DNA of 64,000 bases from Datura wrightii (lineage: Eukaryota > Streptophyta > Magnoliopsida > Solanales > Solanaceae). The translations under genes were made by a program, and so were the position numbers. The DNA is taken from contig JASDFA010000006.1 in the NCBI GenBank assembly GCA_035772735.1, positions 66,294,001-66,358,000 of the forward strand, written 5' to 3'. Shown here in pieces: positions 58,738-64,000 of the stretch. The stretch's first letter is position 1, and each line of letters begins with the position of its first letter. The notes below the pieces were generated by a model. That model was not told the origin of the DNA. It was given only the letters and a program-made list of their open reading frames with translations, and searched no databases.

Positions 58738-60584
58738 ATGACGACTCGTCCAATCCCTCATTGGGACTGGCAATCTGATTTCCTCTACGAATTTAGTAAG
58801 GGCTTTTTCGTAAATCCTATGATCCTAAGGCATAAATTTCGTCATTTTAAGCTCTGTATAGTGAGTTTTAAGGTGGGTAAGTCCATTCTAAGCCTAGCCT
58901 AATTCATGCATGCAAGTTTAGAAATATAGAGGGGTGATCAAGCTCAATCTCTCAAGGTTCTTCCTCAATTATTCCTTGGGCAATCACAGAAGTTGTAGAA
59001 TTAGATTCTCTTAGGTATGTAAGGTTATGAATAGGTGAAATTGTTCGCACCCATGCCCAATCCCTCTCTAATTCATGAAAATCTACATGTTGAATCTATA
59101 GGGTTTTTACCCAATGTATGAATTCCCTATGTTTCTACCATAGGTATGATCTAAGCATGTTTCTATCGTTGAATTATGATTCATGGGCAAGTTTTACAAT
59201 GGTTTCAAGTATAAATCATGTTTTCAAGTTTTATAAATTATGATGCCCATCCATGAAAGTTCATGAAAGTTGAGATCTATGATGTATGTTCAAGTATGAT
59301 GAGATATTTATGAGAAAATCATGTTTTAAAGTTACCCATGTCTATAATCATGTTTTCAAGCGAATCAAGTATTTTCAAGCGTAGTTAAGTATTGGGAAAG
59401 CCCCATATGTTCAAGTATGATTTATGATTTCATGTCAATTAGCTTACCACATGGTTTTGGATTCAAGACTCCCAGTTATGTTTAGCTTGTGGTATGATTT
59501 GAGCCAAGGCTCCTCATGTATGATTTTCAGATTTTATATATATATGATTATTCATCTTTGTCAATAGACGATGGTCAGCTTCGTTGAAAAACGATGGAGA
59601 GCATATGCATGTTTTTGGGAGTAGTATCTAGCACAGAGTAGGCTAAGGGTCATTCAATCCTATGCCTCAGAACTACGAGCTAACATAGGTATGATCAAAT
59701 TATTTTGGTCCTCCTTTGTGAGCTTTCCCCTTCCCCAATGGGATTTTAGCTTGATATCTATATCATGGTAGCGTCCTTAGCCCTGACAAGGCTTTGGACG
59801 GCTATGCCCACTTAAAGTGTAATAGTCAGGACCACGTAAGCTCTATTGTGGTAATGTCGGTTATAAGACGAGTCTCCCATTATTCCTCGTGATTTCAATT
59901 ATGCATGTACATCAGTCATGATATTATGTTTTCAGCAGGATTAACCCAATGTGCAGTTTTACTTATGATTATCATATTTCAGCTATGGGTCATTTGATGT
60001 TGTTATGATGTTCAGTTATGTTTAGATCATGATTTCAGAAAATAGCATGCAAGCCCTACTCTCATGCTCTTTTCTTGATTATGTTTTATATTAATTCATG
60101 TTTAATTATTTTACTTACTTAAGCGGTTTTATTTACCTTGGATACTCGGTATATTCCACATACTGACCGCATACTCTATGATGTATCATTTTATGATACA
60201 GGCTCCGATATCCAGACTCAGCCCCGTCACTAGCCAGTTTTTCGGAGTTAGCATCCAGCTCGGTTGGTGAATCCTCATCTCATGAGGACCATTCCTTATC
60301 ATTTATCTTTACATTTTCAGTTTCAAACTTAGAGAGTTATTTGGGGTCTTGTCCAATCAACTCATCAAAAGTAGAGGCTTTTCAGACATAGATTGTATTC
60401 AACTTCAGACTCGTGTTATATGTTCTGATGTTATGATATGTTCATACTTTTGCTATGTTATTATGATTGATCTTCCACTTTTTATTGATTGAGTTAGATG
60501 TATGTTCATTCCATGGGTCGACTTGAAGTCTGTCGCGGCTCCTTGTCCGGTGTCTCGATCCGGGTTCATGTTCAGGTCATGAAA
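58738..60584 (+). mobile_element. Element B, 3' LTR, second part
   Basis: The continuation of 37643-38122. The two parts total about 2322 bp once the target duplication is removed, against 2309 bp for the 5' LTR. It ends …GGTCATGAAA and is followed by ACTCT and minus-strand element-A pol. Confidence 0.88.
60147..60289 (+). repeat. Conserved LTR hairpin triad (B 3' LTR)
   Basis: CGGTATATTCCACATACTG (60147-60165), TGTATCATTTTATGATACA (60182-60200) and TCCTCATCTCATGAGGA (60272-60288). Confidence 0.7.
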
Positions 60585-61735
60585 ACTCTCCACCGATACA
60601 ACTAAAGCTGGGTCACCAATGCACTTTTTCAACAGAGACATATGGAAAAGTAGATACATCGAAGCTAACTCCGCTGGCAACTTCAACACATATGCCACCT
60701 TGCCAACTCACCTCAGAATACTATAAGGACCAATATATTGGGGACTAAGCTTCCCTTTCTTTCCAAACCTCATAATTCCTGTCATGGGAGACACCTTCAG
60801 AAACACCCAATCTTTGACCTCAAACTCAAGCTCTCTCCTCCTAACATCCGCTTATGATTTCTGTTTATTCTGAGCTATTTCAGCCTTTCTCTAATAAGTT
60901 GAACCTTCTCCATAGCCTCATGAACTGAATCTGACCCTATCATCGTAGCTTCACCTACCTCAAACCATCAATAGCTGATCTACACCTTCTCTCATAAAGA
61001 GCTTCAAATAGAACCATCTGAATGCTGGAGTAATAATAGTAATTATAAGTGAATTCAATAAGGGGTAAGTGATCATCCCAACGACCATTGAAATCAGTCG
61101 CACACGCTCTAAACATGTCCTCAAGAGTCTGAATGGTCTGCTTGGCCTTACCATCCGTCTATGGGTGAAAAGCTGTGCGAAGCTTCACCTGAGTACCAAG
61201 TCCCTTCTGAAATGATCTCCAAAACTGAGAGGCAAACTGGGTACCTCTATCTGAGATGATGGATAAAGGAACCCCATGCAACTGAACCAACTCCCAAACA
61301 TAGAGTCTAGCATAATCCTCGGCTGAATCTGTAGCTTTAACCAGTAAGAAGTGTGCTAATTTGGTAAACCTTTCCACAGTCACCCAAATAGAGTCACACA
61401 ATCGGTGCGTACAAGGCAACCCTATTATGAAATCCATATTGATCTCTTCCCACTACCACGTGGGAATGTTGATGTCCTGAAGAATACCTCCAAGTCTCTG
61501 ATGCTCTACCTTGACCTATTGGCAATTCAGACACTTAGCCACAAATTCCACTATGTCCTTCTTCATGCCATTCCACCAAATACTTCTCATAGGTCACGAT
61601 ATATCTTGGTGGCAATCTGATGGATAGAGTACCGAGAGCCATGAGCCTCACTCAGCATCTGCTCTCTCAAGTCATTTACAGGAAGAACACACAATCGGCC
61701 CTGATATCGGAGTACACCCTCTCCCCCTTGGGAGA
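60585..61735 (-). pseudogene. Element A pol: integrase (decayed)
   Basis: Minus-strand integrase of element A, continuing to the chromodomain at 30246. The part at 61159-61437 has MDFIIGLP (first catalytic aspartate) and SDRGTQFASQFW (second aspartate). Just beyond, a TAG replaces the glutamine of the usual FHPQTDG, and the glutamate of the QAERTIQ box appears as lysine, so the third acidic residue is lost. The zinc-finger side (61440-61735) shows 'HGSRYSIH' and ends at the element-E insertion. The GPYxI and ELASM…LLFHMSLLKK parts lie at 60585-60780. Confidence 0.82.
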
Positions 61736-63119
61736 TGTTCGCGTGATTTGTGGGGTATAAAATGACACGCAAGTGCACGTGGTCGAACAAGTAGTAAAGT
61801 GGCTTTAGTAAGCAAAGTATCGATCCCACAGAGACTTGGATGAAGTGCAATCTGCCCAAGTGTACTATATTTTACTTCTAAAAATGCAGACAACAGTGTA
61901 ACAAAAAGGTTTGATAGTTTGTTTTATAATTTTTATACTAAAGCTAAAACAATTATCTACTTTGAATCTGAACTATGAACGAGAGCATGCTGAGGTTAAA
62001 CGAACATGTAATGAAATTAATTATCATCATAATTTGGTTGATCTTTTCCTCCAGTTGCTATCCAAGAACATTTTCCAAGAGATTAAAACTCTCGTATTTA
62101 ACCTCACTTAAGAATCATGAACCATCCACCTACATTTCTGTGATTAAATGCAATTCATGTTCTAGTCGTACAAACCCGGTTCCTAAATTGACTAATACGA
62201 CTTTCAGGTATATTTCTATCCTGAAAGAAAATCAAGACTCAATTTTCCCAAACCAAGTAAAGAACATATCCTATTAATTCACAACTTTCCAATTTCTTGC
62301 TCTCTCGAGTGAAACCGGACTTTTTAGATATACAATAACGTAGGCCACACATTAATGCAGTAAGAACAAGAATTAATAGAACAACATGGAAGAAAAGATG
62401 AAAAACCAAATAATCAATGATCACATTTCATCACAATTATTCATAACCTCAGCAAGAAGAGGAATTAGCCACTCATTTGTGGATTAAATATCCTTAAATG
62501 AGTGTTAATCATACAAGCAATTGAATTAAAGAAGAAAGAAAGAGAGAAAAAACCTTGATATTTTCATCCCTCAACTGCCTGTAACCCACGTCCTTGCTCC
62601 ACCAAGTCAGAATATTGAAAAATGAACCTAAGTGTTCTATTTATACTGCTGGGAATTTTTCCCGGAATAACGAGCAACGTGTCACGGAGTTTATCGCGGA
62701 GCACTGCCTCCGTGACACGCTACGGACGCGGACCCTCACTGGAACTGGGGGTCCAGGAATTAAGGCTCAACGTGGCACGGAGCGGACGCAGACCCACTCT
62801 GGAATTTGGGCGAATTTTCCCTATCCAGGCAGAAGGCCTCCGCGATGGCAGCGTGACACGACTCCATCGCGGAGCCCCTTTAATTCATGCTGTCCAATGC
62901 CTTTTCCCTTGCTCGCATCCAAGTCCAACTCCGATACATCCAACATGCATTTTAGCTTCCCGAAATTACATTTTACCTGCTAAATAATGCTAATCATGTT
63001 GGTTAGTATAAATTCACATTTTATTACCAATTACATGAGAATGTATACACATTGATAGATAAACAAGGTTAAAATGGTACTTTGAGTATCACTTGGGCAT
63101 ATAAATTTGCCCAAGATCA
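61736..63119 (-). mobile_element. Element E, 3' LTR
   Basis: A 1384-bp LTR, TGTTCGCGTG…CCAAGATCA, of the same family as the solo LTR at 55906-57312. The polypurine tract on its right shows that it reads on the minus strand and that the element extends beyond 64000. It is inserted in element-A integrase; the left flank is GGAGA (61731-61735). Compared with the solo copy it lacks part of the second inverted repeat in the CpG-rich patch. Confidence 0.88.
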
Positions 63120-63133
63120 CTTACCCCACACTT
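63120..63133 (-). promoter_or_regulatory. Element E polypurine tract
   Basis: The minus strand reads AGTGTGGGGTAAG directly before the LTR, as in N1. Confidence 0.65.
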
Positions 63134-64000
63134 AAATCCTTGTTCGTCCTCGAACAACAATCCTACACTTCATGCAATTTACATCCCAACCTCGCTAATT
63201 CAGTTCGATAATTTAGGTTATGGTCATACCGATTATTCAATACAGCAAATCATCAAGAAAACATGCATGGTCTTATCAATGCATTGACCTTCAATACATC
63301 AAGACCTCCTAGACTTTAAGAATCGACTCTCGATATTGGCAAACTCATGCAAATCAGCTGATCAAGATATCCGACACGAAAATTAATCTTTCATCAAGCA
63401 TGTGCCCTCACAACACAAGAGAATCTTCCCCTTTTTGCTCATATGACTCACAAGAATTCAAGCAGGGGCATGTAAAAACAATTTCGATCTCTCTCCCAAA
63501 AGAATTCACATGCATCATGTCATGACCCATAAGCTTGCCCTTAGTGTATTACTCCACTAATATAAAGAAGTGCGATGGAAGATCACGTAGGACTTGAACG
63601 GGTTGTAATGGAAGCTACGGAACTAGTAAATATTGGATTAGCCAATAATAGCCACTAGCATCCTTAAGCGCCTTTTCAACACATCCCATCAACTCATGGA
63701 CATTGTTTCTTTTTTTTTTCATCATCCCATTCTTGATGATTTTCTTTAGTATGGCCCATTGCATTAAGCACACTTGACACAACAACAAAGATTATTCATG
63801 CACCTTCATTATCGTTTATTTATAGTAAGTGCACCTTCAACCTTTTCTTTTCTTCTCTCACTCTGCTTTTCTTTTTCTTTTCACCATTCTCACGCTTTGA
63901 CACTTCGGGAAAATGATTTTCTCTTCTTAAGCGCTTAAGAGATTTGTATAGACTTTACGGCTAATGAAAAGAAGGAATTAAGCTCGGTTTACACTTTATG
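63134..64000 (-). mobile_element. Element E internal region (partial)
   Basis: No coding region is visible. The sequence parallels N1's internal part at 6380-7330: 'ttgttcgtcctcgaaca', 'cataagcttgcccttagtgtattactcc', 'ggttgtaatg', then pyrimidine-rich tracts near 63705 and 63840. E and N1 thus share an untranslated region although their LTRs are only distantly alike. The rest lies outside the window. Confidence 0.65.

Noticed and set aside
27651..64000. An intact, autonomous retrotransposon
   Set aside because: Every pol examined has several stops, frameshifts or lost catalytic residues.

Overview
The window looks like pericentromeric or intergenic heterochromatin from a plant, most likely a Solanaceae species. 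I infer this from the style of the Ty3/gypsy chromovirus families and from the AT-rich background; no single marker proves it. I found no host protein-coding gene, tRNA, rRNA or CRISPR array. Almost everything assignable is LTR retrotransposon sequence, mostly decayed Tekay/Del-like chromoviruses whose pol ends in a chromodomain, nested inside one another. I saw no intact coding element.

Left stack (1-18282). A minus-strand LTR (family A) is split into 1-391 and 17760-18282 by a 17.4-kb minus-strand chromovirus, E1 (392-17759; flanks TTTAA/TTTAG). E1 pol is itself interrupted twice. One insertion is N1 (4919-10099), a 5.2-kb non-autonomous minus-strand LTR element with a tRNA-Asp-type primer site and no ORFs. 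The other is a chain of miniature LTR units (TRIM type) at 11598-15782 with an expanded 21-bp minisatellite. That minisatellite was split by a 2.77-kb solo LTR of E1's own family (11966-14735).

Middle (18283-27650). This is mainly AT-rich sequence without coding signal. It contains a large imperfect inverted repeat (20045-22328, arms about 1.14 kb) next to a minus-strand LTR-like segment with a TATA box. At 25413-27140 lies a plus-strand chromovirus LTR (F) with a degenerate primer site.

Right stack (27651-64000). Element A (minus strand) has its 3' LTR at 27651-29794. Its pol is cut by element B (30247-60584). B's 3' LTR is cut by element C (38123-58737). C's integrase is cut by element D (44612-53981), and C's 3' LTR is cut by a solo LTR (55906-57312) with an exact TTTTC target duplication. 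A's pol is cut again by element E (61736 to beyond the window), which belongs to the same LTR family as that solo LTR and has internal sequence related to N1. Apart from the exact one, the target duplications show one or two mismatches, as expected for old insertions.

B, C and D share one plan: 5' LTR, initiator-tRNA-Met primer site, leader hairpin, gag with zinc knuckle, protease, RT, RNase H, integrase, chromodomain, polypurine tract, 3' LTR. Each carries many stops and frameshifts, and different catalytic residues are lost in different copies. The most interesting unexplained signals are a leader hairpin with compensatory changes among B, C and D, a triad of hairpins conserved in LTRs of several families, the large inverted repeat, and the tandem TRIM/minisatellite locus.
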